Part shown: piece by piece, positions 54,206-64,000 of the stretch | Layout: the number at the start of each line of letters is the position of its first letter | Numbering within the stretch: position 1 is the stretch's first letter | Source: Methylomonas rapida | Lineage (GTDB): Bacteria > Pseudomonadota > Gammaproteobacteria > Methylococcales > Methylomonadaceae | Assembly: GCF_024360925.2 (NCBI RefSeq) | Contig: NZ_CP113517.1 | Location: 4,506,001 to 4,570,000 of the forward strand | Length of the DNA stretch: 64,000 nt | Direction: 5' to 3' | Notes under the pieces: model-generated | Told to the model about the DNA's origin: nothing | The model's database searches: none | Seen by the model: the letters and a program-made list of their open reading frames with translations, nothing else | Translations under genes and position numbers: made by a program

Positions 54206-54469
54206 CTAATAATCATTGCATTGTCGGCAAGCCTCTTCCACGCCTTTAAAGCCGGAAATTCGACCAACATCCAGCATCGCTTGCACATGGCGAACGAAGT
54301 TTTCATGCGGTAAGCGCATTAAGAGCTCGATCTTGTGTCTATCGAGTTCCATGCGCCTGATCATGACCGGTGTTTTGTCGACAATATAATCACGCTCACC
54401 AATGCCGATAATGGCAATTCTCCGACTTGGACTCCATGCGTCGCGCTTGATTTCTATGAGTTTGGTCAT
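54206..54469 (-). CDS. Small hypothetical protein
   Basis: 87 residues with two Cys near the C-terminus (CRQCNDY). Basic N-terminal half (RRMELDRHKIELLMR). Preceded on the minus strand by AGAGAGG. No family recognised. Lies in a stretch of small unknown genes between two hydrolase genes and the MTHFR-like gene. Confidence 0.6.
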   Translation of the reverse strand: MTKLIEIKRDAWSPSRRIAIIGIGERDYIVDKTPVMIRRMELDRHKIELLMRLPHENFVRHVQAMLDVGRISGFKGVEEACRQCNDY

Positions 54470-54741
54470 GACAACCTCTCTTTCTGGTGGTTCGATTGAG
54501 TTCAGGAATTCTGGATTTTCGTATGATTTCTAATATAATATCGAATCAATATAAATAAAACCAGTTCCCGACTTCACAAACCAAGCTTAAAAAACTACTT
54601 GATCCGATCACTCTGGATACAGCAAAGGGATTTGCATACAGGGATGTTGCCCTAACTTGGATGTCGTTTCACGAATGGCAACAAAACGTTCTCGCCTTTT
54701 CAGGAGTGTGCCTTTAGGCATTTCCAAGAGCAAGAACGCGA

Positions 54742-55482
54742 CTAAAGTAAATTTATCCGCGCGAAATACTTGTTCAAGTCAATCCGAATCGGCATGAAAT
54801 AAACGTTCCAGCCGTTGCTGACCGCTGAAGCGATGACCTGATTGGCGAACTCTACATTCCAGTCGTAATCGGGTCTGAAGTCTTTCGGGAACTTGACCTT
54901 GTTTTTAACTTCCCAGTAATGCTTGGAAGCCAACGTCGTGATCGGACTGATGCCAATATAGGTTTCCAGGCCTTCCATGTGCTCGGCGTAGATTTCAATC
55001 AAGCGATGGTCGTAAAAAGGTTGCGAGAAAAAGCCCGTCGCGCCGGCATCGGCCTTGCGTTGCGTATAGTCACATTCGTCCTGCAACCCCTGCCGATGGG
55101 GGTCAAAACCCGCATAAATATTCAACTGCGGGAAGCGCTGACGCACCGCACGGATCAAATCGACGACGTCGGTGTTGTAATAGGCGCGCTTCAAGCCCTC
55201 CGGCGGATCGCCCGTGACCAGCAAGACATTGTCGAGCTGGTATTGTTCGATGACACGATACAACTCGCCGCTCTCAATCTTGAAATCTATCGCCCGAAAA
55301 TGCGGAATGAAGCGATATTTGCCACGATCAATGCGTGTGGCCAGTTCCCAACTGCGCGTTTCGAATCGCTGGATGTCAGGTACGTTGATAAGGTTGATAC
55401 CTTTGTCCAAGGTTTGCACATAGGCATACTGCTCGTGAAAAGCTTCTAAGCTACGAGGTACGATTTCGAAGGAAATGTTCAT
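54742..55482 (-). CDS. Methylenetetrahydrofolate reductase-like protein
   Basis: 246 residues. Pattern fits the MTHFR TIM-barrel superfamily: ISFEIVPRS at the start (compare FEFFPP), LLVTGDPPEGLKRA (near 88), IYAGFDPHRQG and KADAGATGFFSQPFYD (compare the AGADFFITQ region). It is about 50 residues shorter than MetF and lacks several MetF segments, so it may act on another folate or pterin C1 carrier, or be a divergent paralogue. Monocistronic. Confidence 0.7.
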   Translation of the reverse strand: MNISFEIVPRSLEAFHEQYAYVQTLDKGINLINVPDIQRFETRSWELATRIDRGKYRFIPHFRAIDFKIESGELYRVIEQYQLDNVLLVTGDPPEGLKRAYYNTDVVDLIRAVRQRFPQLNIYAGFDPHRQGLQDECDYTQRKADAGATGFFSQPFYDHRLIEIYAEHMEGLETYIGISPITTLASKHYWEVKNKVKFPKDFRPDYDWNVEFANQVIASAVSNGWNVYFMPIRIDLNKYFARINLL

Positions 55483-55633
55483 CAAATACTGGCAATGTTA
55501 GATATTTAACGACTCTCACCCCGGGCCTCCCTGGCATGAAGAGCTTTTGCCCCCATTGGAGGGGACAAAACTCGCCATACAAGCAAACCCAATGGCAAGG
55601 GCACAAAAATTGATGGCAAAAAGCAGGTCCGTG

Positions 55634-57463
55634 CTATTCCACCGTCACTGATTTTGCCAGATTGCGCGGCTGGTCGACATCGGTGCCTTTCAATACCGCG
55701 ACGTGATAAGACAGCAATTGCAGCGGTATCGTGTAGATGATGGGCGAGATGATATTGGCGACGCTGGGCATCTTGATGATTTGCACGTTCTCGTCATCGC
55801 TTTCGCCCAAGGCCCCATCCATGAACACGATCAATTGACCGCCGCGGGCACTGACTTCCTGAATGTTGGATTTCAGTTTTTCCAGCAAGTTGTTGTTTGG
55901 CGCCACGGTGACAACCGGCATTTCGGCGTCGATCAAAGCCAACGGACCATGCTTCAATTCTCCAGCCGGATAAGCTTCCGCGTGAATGTAGGAAATCTCC
56001 TTCAGCTTCAACGCACCTTCCATCGCAATCGGATAATGCGTGCCGCGCCCCAAGAACAAGGCATTCTGTTTGTCGGCGAATCGCTGGGACAGTTGCTCTA
56101 TCGTTTCATCGAGTTGCAAAACTTTTTCGATGTTGCCCGGCAAGCCAAACAATTCGGAAACGATTAGCTCCTCCCATTCCTTGGTCAACGAAAAACGACG
56201 ACCGACGGCAATGACCAACATCAATAACGCTACCAATTGTGTGGTGAAAGCCTTGGTCGAGGCGACACCTATCTCCGGACCGGCACGGGTCATCATGACC
56301 AGATCTGACTCCCGGACCAGCGAACTTTCCGGCGCATTGCATATCACCAGGGAATGTTTCACACCCAGCTTTTTCGCCTCCTGCAACGCGGCCAGGGTAT
56401 CTGCGGTTTCGCCAGACTGGGAGATCGTGACGACCAGAGTGTCCGGCGAAATGACCGGATTGCGGTACCTGAATTCGCTGGCCACTTCGATCGAGCACGG
56501 CACTCTGGCCAGTTTTTCGAACCAGTAACGCGCAACCAGTCCGGCGTGATAACTGGTGCCACAAGCCAGGATTTGTACCGATTTTATTTGATCGAACACT
56601 TCGGCCGCCTGATGGCCGAATGCGGAATCTTGCAAGCGGTTGCCGATGAAACGGCCTTCCAGAGTTTCCGAAACCGCCCAGGCTTGCTCGTAAATTTCCT
56701 TCAGCATGAAATGGCGGTATTTGCCTTTGTCCACCGAATCGGCTTTCAACTGGCTTTCCACGACAGGCCGCTCGACCCGAGCGCCGTCTTTGTCGTAGAT
56801 CACCAAGTTGTCTATCGTCAATTCGGCCACATCACCATCTTCCAGGAATATGAAACGTTGCGTAACCGGCAGCAGGGCGGCAATATCGGACGCAATGAAA
56901 AATTCGCCGATGCCAACCCCAATCACTAATGGACTACCTTTACGGCAGGCGATCAAGGTATCAGGCCTATCGCTGTACATCACACCCAAGGCATAAGCGC
57001 CTTCCAGATGGGGCAAGGTCGACTTGACGGCAGCCAGCAAATCATTGTCAATCGCCAACTGTTCCGCGATTTTGTGCACCACGACTTCGGTATCGGTCTC
57101 CGACGTGAACTGATAACCGTTTTGTTGCAACGATGTCCTCAGGCGATCATGGTTTTCGATGATGCCGTTGTGTACTACCGCAACTTTCTGGCTGCTGATA
57201 TGCGGATGAGCATTCTGAGTGCTGGGCTTGCCGTGCGTGGCCCAGCGCGTATGTGCAATGCCTATCATGCCTTGGATCGGATCCGCGGCAATCAGCGCCT
57301 CCAGTCCTTTGACTTTGCCTAGCTCCCTTTTCCGGTATATCTCGCCTTGATCGATCACGGCCAATCCGGCCGAGTCGTAGCCACGATATTCCAGGCGCTT
57401 CAAGCCCTCTATCAAAATCGGCACGACATTGCGTTGAGCTATACCTGCGACTATGCCACACAT
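55634..57463 (-). CDS. glmS: Glutamine-fructose-6-phosphate aminotransferase (isomerizing)
   Basis: Makes glucosamine-6-phosphate for peptidoglycan and LPS. 609 residues, same as E. coli. The N-terminal nucleophile is C2 ([10 protein letters not shown]); glutaminase segments RWATHGKP and [11 protein letters not shown] follow, then two SIS domains ([18 protein letters not shown]) and the C-terminal [11 protein letters not shown]. The start at 57463 is required by the Cys2 rule; the upstream in-frame sequence is the 51-bp repeat and the glmU tail. Starts 1 bp after the glmU stop. Confidence 0.96.
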   Translation of the reverse strand: MCGIVAGIAQRNVVPILIEGLKRLEYRGYDSAGLAVIDQGEIYRKRELGKVKGLEALIAADPIQGMIGIAHTRWATHGKPSTQNAHPHISSQKVAVVHNGIIENHDRLRTSLQQNGYQFTSETDTEVVVHKIAEQLAIDNDLLAAVKSTLPHLEGAYALGVMYSDRPDTLIACRKGSPLVIGVGIGEFFIASDIAALLPVTQRFIFLEDGDVAELTIDNLVIYDKDGARVERPVVESQLKADSVDKGKYRHFMLKEIYEQAWAVSETLEGRFIGNRLQDSAFGHQAAEVFDQIKSVQILACGTSYHAGLVARYWFEKLARVPCSIEVASEFRYRNPVISPDTLVVTISQSGETADTLAALQEAKKLGVKHSLVICNAPESSLVRESDLVMMTRAGPEIGVASTKAFTTQLVALLMLVIAVGRRFSLTKEWEELIVSELFGLPGNIEKVLQLDETIEQLSQRFADKQNALFLGRGTHYPIAMEGALKLKEISYIHAEAYPAGELKHGPLALIDAEMPVVTVAPNNNLLEKLKSNIQEVSARGGQLIVFMDGALGESDDENVQIIKMPSVANIISPIIYTIPLQLLSYHVAVLKGTDVDQPRNLAKSVTVE

Positions 57464-57464
57464 A

Positions 57465-58934
57465 TTATTTCTCCGACTTACAGGGATGTAGGGAGTGCAG
57501 AGAACTGTCTGGAACAGTTTCTGCCGACTTACAAGGATGTAAGGAGTGCGGAAGATTGTCTGGAACAATCTCCGCCTTGCTGGGACGTTTCCAGCCTTCT
57601 ATGCTGATCTGCTTAGCGCGACTCAAGGTTAATTGTTCGGCTGGCGTATCCTTGGTGATCGTCGAACCGGCACCTATGGTCGCATGTTTGCCCACGGTCA
57701 CCGGCGCCACCAGTTGCGTGTCGGAACCGATGAAAGCGCCGTCTTCTATGATCGTCTTGAACTTGTTCACCCCGTCATAATTGCAAGTAATCGTGCCAGC
57801 GCCGATGTTGACCTTGCTGCCGATCTCGCTGTCGCCGATATAGCTCAGATGATTGATCTTGCTGCCACTGGCAACCTTAGTTTTTTTGATTTCGACGAAG
57901 TTACCGATATGTACCTGATCCGCCAACTCGGTTTCTGGCCGTAAACGCGCAAAGGGTCCGATACGACTGCCGGTGCCAATGACCGCATCTTCGATCACGC
58001 TATTGGCCAAAATTTCCACGCCTTCCGCTATGGTCGCGTTTTTAATCAGGCAATTCGGACCAATTTTGACATTGGAACCAATGCGGTTGATGCCTTCGAA
58101 AATCACATTGATGTCTATATCGATATCCTGCCCCAATTCTGCGAACGAGCCTCTGACATCGATCCGGTTGGGATCGCGCAATGTCACGCCTTTTTCCATC
58201 AAACGTTGGGCTTGCTCGAACTGATACACGCGCTCCAGATGTGCGAGTTGTTCCCGATTATTGACCCCTAGCACCTCGTCTTGACTACCCGCTTGCGTGG
58301 TTTCCACCGTCAAGCCATCGTCCACCGCCATTTCGATGATGTCGGTCAGGTAATACTCATTTTGAGCATTTTCGTTACGCAACCGGGATAGCCATTGCTT
58401 CAATTGATTGCCTTTGCAAGCCAGAATACCGGTGTTGCCCTCGTTGATCAACAACTCGGCCTCGTTGGCATCCTTTTGTTCGACGATTTTGATCACCGCG
58501 TGATCCTTGTCGCGAACAATACGCCCGTATCCCGTGGGATCATCCAGGGTAACGGTCAATAAAGCCAAGGAGGCCGCACTGACTTTTTTCAACAAGGTTT
58601 GTATCGTTTGCGCCTTCAGCAAAGGGACGTCGCCATACAAGATCAAAACCGTGTCGCCGTCTTCGACATGATGAATGGCTTGCTGTACCGCATGCCCGGT
58701 ACCCAGTTGCTGCTTCTGTTCAATCCAGGTCGCATCGAGGTCGCACAGAGTCTGTTTGACGGTTTCGCCGCCGTGGCCATAGATGATGTAAACCTTATTG
58801 TCTTCCAACGATGCCGCGGTTTCGTAAACATGCTGCAACAAGGCTTTGTTGGCGATTTCGTGCAATACTTTTGGTCGCGCCGAACGCATCCGGGTACCCT
58901 GACCTGCTGCCAAAATAATGGTTTTTATAGACAT
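57465..58934 (-). CDS. glmU: Bifunctional GlmU with repeat-derived C-terminal tail
   Basis: 489 residues. Uridyltransferase domain 1-230 with [17 protein letters not shown]; acetyltransferase left-handed beta-helix domain about 250-450 ([29 protein letters not shown]). Makes UDP-N-acetylglucosamine. E. coli GlmU is 456 residues; the extra tail here is two copies of a 17-residue unit ([34 protein letters not shown]) encoded by a tandem 51-bp DNA repeat at 57477-57578. Followed directly by glmS, preceded by the atp operon and its terminator. Confidence 0.95.
   Translation of the reverse strand: MSIKTIILAAGQGTRMRSARPKVLHEIANKALLQHVYETAASLEDNKVYIIYGHGGETVKQTLCDLDATWIEQKQQLGTGHAVQQAIHHVEDGDTVLILYGDVPLLKAQTIQTLLKKVSAASLALLTVTLDDPTGYGRIVRDKDHAVIKIVEQKDANEAELLINEGNTGILACKGNQLKQWLSRLRNENAQNEYYLTDIIEMAVDDGLTVETTQAGSQDEVLGVNNREQLAHLERVYQFEQAQRLMEKGVTLRDPNRIDVRGSFAELGQDIDIDINVIFEGINRIGSNVKIGPNCLIKNATIAEGVEILANSVIEDAVIGTGSRIGPFARLRPETELADQVHIGNFVEIKKTKVASGSKINHLSYIGDSEIGSKVNIGAGTITCNYDGVNKFKTIIEDGAFIGSDTQLVAPVTVGKHATIGAGSTITKDTPAEQLTLSRAKQISIEGWKRPSKAEIVPDNLPHSLHPCKSAETVPDSSLHSLHPCKSEK
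57477..57578. repeat. Two tandem 51-bp hairpin repeats inside glmU 3' end
   Basis: Unit 1 at 57477-57527 and unit 2 at 57528-57578 both begin CTTACA.GGATGTA.GGAGTGC. Each contains a stem around CTGGA: AACTGT/ACAGTT in unit 1 and GATTGT/ACAATC in unit 2, so changes at two stem positions are compensated. 51 bp is a multiple of three, so the glmU frame stays open. Confidence 0.85.
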
Positions 58935-58950
58935 GACATTCCTTAAAACA

Positions 58951-58984
58951 AAAAAGCCCGATGAACGCTGGCGTTATCGGGCTT
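58951..58984 (-). terminator. Rho-independent terminator of the atp operon
   Basis: On the minus strand AAGCCCGAT-AACGC pairs with GCGTT-(C)-ATCGGGCTT with one bulge, followed by a T-run (A-run on the plus strand at 58949-58955). Lies between atpC and glmU, so glmU must have its own promoter or rely on read-through. Confidence 0.88.
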
Positions 58985-59006
58985 ATGTGTCAACGAGGGC
59001 GATTTG

Positions 59007-59429
59007 TTACGAACCGCGTTTTCTCAATCTTTCCAGCGTTCTCAGCTGCATGATGGCTTCAGCCAGTTGAGCTTGCGCCATAGCATAATCAAACTTGCCG
59101 GATTTGTCGCTCAACATTTCTTCGGCGCGCGCCTTGGCTTCCAAAGCCTTCGCTTCATCGATGTCGTGAGCGCGTATCGCGGTGTCGGCCAATACGGTGA
59201 CGACGTGCGGCTGCACTTCCAGCAAGCCGCCGGAAACGTAATATTCCTGGCTTTCCTTGTCGGAAATTTTTACCCGTACCTCACCCGGTTTCAAACGGGT
59301 GATCATGGGTGCATGGCGAGGGGCAATGCCCACTTCGCCCAACTCCGCGGGTGCGAACAGCATCTCCGCCAAACCGGAGAAAACCTCCTGCTCGGCGCTG
59401 ACGATGTCTACATGGATGGTCATAGCCAT
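59007..59429 (-). CDS. atpC: ATP synthase F1 epsilon subunit
   Basis: 140 residues (E. coli 139). Beta-sandwich start TIHVDIVSAEQEVFSGLAEML, typical APRHAPMITRLKPGEVRV, and a C-terminal helical hairpin (EAKALEAKARAEEML...LAEAIMQLRTLERLRKR). GAGGAG precedes the ATG at 59429. Last gene of the atp operon. Confidence 0.96.
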   Translation of the reverse strand: MAMTIHVDIVSAEQEVFSGLAEMLFAPAELGEVGIAPRHAPMITRLKPGEVRVKISDKESQEYYVSGGLLEVQPHVVTVLADTAIRAHDIDEAKALEAKARAEEMLSDKSGKFDYAMAQAQLAEAIMQLRTLERLRKRGS

Positions 59430-59456
59430 ATCAAAACTCTCCTCTAATGAGTCGGC

Positions 59457-60851
<1,395 letters not shown>

Positions 60852-60873
60852 CTATCTAAACTTGTGAAATGCG

Positions 60874-61737
60874 TTAAACAGCCGCGGCTCCCGCAACAAT
60901 TTCCGAAATTTCCTGCGTGATTGCCGCTTGTCTGGCTTTGTTGTACACAAGTTGCAATTCTTTGATGATGTTTCCAGCGTTATCGGATGCGCTCTTCATG
61001 GCGACCATGCGCGCTGCCTGTTCGCAGGCATTGTTTTCCACCAGGCCTTGGTAAACGATGGATTCAACATAGCGTTTGAGCAGGGTATCCAGAACGGTCT
61101 GCGCACCGGGCTCGTACAGATAATCCCATTGTCCGCTGATATCTTGCTCCAGCTCGCTCGCCACCACCGGCAACAACTGGGTCACTACCGGTTTTTGCGT
61201 CATGGTGTTGACAAACTCGTTGTTGAACACATGCAGCTGATCGATCCGGCCTTGCTCATAGGCATCCAGCATGATTTTGATGACCCCGACGATATCCATT
61301 TGATGCGGGGTATCACCCAGCTTGGATACCTGGCCGACCACATTCGCATTGATATTGCTGAAAAATGAAGCAGCTTTGCCGCCAATCGTTGCAACATCTA
61401 TTTCGATGTTTTGCTCGCTCCATTTCTGCATTGCATTCAAAATCAATCGGAACAAATTCGCATTCAAACCACCGCACAAGCCCCTGTCGGAACTGATGAC
61501 GATGATGCCCACCCGCTTCACTTCACGCTCGCCCATATACGGATGTTTGTATTCCGGATTGGCGTGCGACAGATGATTGATGATCTGACTGATTTTCTTC
61601 GAGTAAGGGCGCGTCGCCTGCATGCGGTCTCTGGTTTTGCGCATTTTACTCGCGGCCACCATTTCCATGGCGCGGGTGATCTTTTGAGTATTTTTGATAC
61701 TCGCGATCTTGCCACGTATCTCTTTGCCAACTGCCAT
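60874..61737 (-). CDS. atpG: ATP synthase F1 gamma subunit
   Basis: 287 residues, same as E. coli. Central stalk: N-terminal helix [50 protein letters not shown] near 78, and a C-terminal helix [22 protein letters not shown]. Confidence 0.97.
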   Translation of the reverse strand: MAVGKEIRGKIASIKNTQKITRAMEMVAASKMRKTRDRMQATRPYSKKISQIINHLSHANPEYKHPYMGEREVKRVGIIVISSDRGLCGGLNANLFRLILNAMQKWSEQNIEIDVATIGGKAASFFSNINANVVGQVSKLGDTPHQMDIVGVIKIMLDAYEQGRIDQLHVFNNEFVNTMTQKPVVTQLLPVVASELEQDISGQWDYLYEPGAQTVLDTLLKRYVESIVYQGLVENNACEQAARMVAMKSASDNAGNIIKELQLVYNKARQAAITQEISEIVAGAAAV

Positions 61738-61749
61738 GGGACTATCCTT

Positions 61750-63291
<1,542 letters not shown>

Positions 63292-63312
63292 TTTATTTTC
63301 CCGATCTAGCTC

Positions 63313-63843
63313 TTAGAGCCGTTTGGCTAATTGATGAAGCTGGCCACTGACGGAACCGTCAATCACTTTGTCGCCCGCTTTGGCCCGAATGCCGCCAATC
63401 AACGATTTATCGACCGATACGGTGGCATTGACCTTTTTGTTCAAATGCTTTTCCAGCATCGCGACATATTTGTGTTGTTCGGCTTTTGTTAACGCATAGG
63501 CACTATAAAGATCGACATTAACATAGCCTTCGTCATTGGCTTTGTATTGTTCGTACAAGGCGGAGATATTTGACAGCAGTTTCAGTTTGCCGTTTTGCAC
63601 CAGCAGTTTCAGCAGGTTTTTCGCTTCATCGTCGATGTGATCCTGACAAATGTCGATTATCAACTGTAAAAGTCTATCGGATCCGACTCTCGGATTGTTG
63701 ACAATAACCGCCATGTCCGGGTCCTGAACGACAGCTGCCATGAATTGCAGGGCATTAGCCCATTCATTCGCCTTACCGGTTTCCTTGGCTCGTTTGAAAG
63801 CCGCTTCGGCATAGGGTCTTGCTAATGTCGCTAACTCAGTCAT
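63313..63843 (-). CDS. atpH: ATP synthase F1 delta subunit
   Basis: 176 residues (E. coli 177). Starts LATLARPYAEAAFKRAKETG, ends with DKSLIGGIRAKAGDKVIDGSVSGQLHQLAKRL, the typical OSCP/delta C-terminal signature. 3 bp after the atpF stop. Confidence 0.96.
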   Translation of the reverse strand: MTELATLARPYAEAAFKRAKETGKANEWANALQFMAAVVQDPDMAVIVNNPRVGSDRLLQLIIDICQDHIDDEAKNLLKLLVQNGKLKLLSNISALYEQYKANDEGYVNVDLYSAYALTKAEQHKYVAMLEKHLNKKVNATVSVDKSLIGGIRAKAGDKVIDGSVSGQLHQLAKRL

Positions 63844-63846
63844 TGC

Positions 63847-64000
63847 TTAACCTAATTGTTCCGCGGTTCTGTTCAAAAGTTCCTGATGCTTGGCTTTGTC
63901 GATTTCTTCTTTCAAGATTTGTTCGGCAGCACGTAAGGCCAAGGTAGAGACTTCCTTGCGCAGATTTTCTCTGGCTTGCAGCATTTCCTGCTCGATTTGG
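63847..64000 (-). CDS. atpF: ATP synthase Fo subunit b, 3' part only
   Basis: The last ~51 residues of subunit b, cut by the right edge. I read QIEQEMLQARENLRKEVSTL, then ALRAAEQILKEEIDKAKHQE and the C-terminus LLNRTAEQLG with TAA at 63849-63847. Charged helix as expected for the peripheral stalk. Position directly before atpH confirms the assignment. Confidence 0.92.
   Translation of the reverse strand, partial: QIEQEMLQARENLRKEVSTLALRAAEQILKEEIDKAKHQELLNRTAEQLG

Noticed and set aside
55486..55633. Possible small RNA or riboswitch before the MTHFR-like gene or after glmS
   Set aside because: No stable fold, conserved motif or terminator seen. A glmS ribozyme is also excluded because glmS starts 1 bp after glmU.

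Overview
The window reads as a chromosomal segment of a gammaproteobacterium, most likely a type I methanotroph of the Methylococcales (Methylomonas/Methylomicrobium-like). This is an inference. It rests on the gammaproteobacterial gene orders (atpFHAGDC-glmU-glmS; a yhfA-type OsmC gene, speD and crp together), a fused ThiS-ThiG protein, a methanethiol-oxidase-type SBP56 protein, several periplasmic copper-type proteins, and many palindromic intergenic repeats. No methane monooxygenase gene is in the window, so the assignment is not proven. Coding density is high, most genes are housekeeping genes, and I saw no tRNA, rRNA or CRISPR array.

Layout. 1-1019: two minus-strand periplasmic genes, one a truncated cupredoxin-like protein. 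1310-5372: pgi, then a minus-strand aroG-type/thiSG/BFD-ferredoxin cluster. 5483-14645: a DUF155 protein, a small secreted protein, glk, a very large phosphorylase-kinase-like GH15 protein, dcd, murI and an APH/P-loop kinase fusion. 14831-17359: a TetR regulator, a DUF4242 protein and an SBP56/methanethiol oxidase gene, tied together by two copies of a CAGACGACCGGTC site. 17395-21003: a radical SAM protein, rnk, a repeat-containing secreted protein and an intact IS4-superfamily element. 21139-24096: nth, then a three-gene bufferin-type RiPP cassette (Cys/Met-rich precursor, DUF692 oxidase, DUF2063 partner). 24074-33573: ASCH, gloA, hemW, pyrE, a dynamin-like GTPase, speD/osmC, crp, an MFS transporter and two envelope proteins. 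33644-45644: selO, aceE-aceF-lpd, a GST, yjbQ, a DUF411 protein, trpD-trpC and a small cytochrome c. 45731-49465: an accessory patch with a DUF2442/DUF4160 pair, a lipoprotein gene split by an IS1380-family element, and DUF2513. 49193-55485: acyP/rlmKL, hydrolases, small unknowns and an MTHFR-like gene. 55634-64000: glmS, glmU and the F1Fo ATP synthase operon, cut at atpF by the window edge.

How the genes fit together. pgi, glk and the GH15/phosphorylase-kinase-like protein point to hexose-phosphate and glycogen handling. aceE/aceF/lpd form a complete pyruvate dehydrogenase set. The bufferin cassette, the DUF411 protein and the cupredoxin pair suggest active periplasmic copper handling, as expected of a copper-dependent methanotroph. 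The most unusual items are the seven-motif EG[S/M/A]CG bufferin precursor, the TetR regulon with visible operators, the reconstructable IS1380 gene disruption, and a 51-bp hairpin repeat that extends the GlmU C-terminus with compensatory base changes between its two copies.
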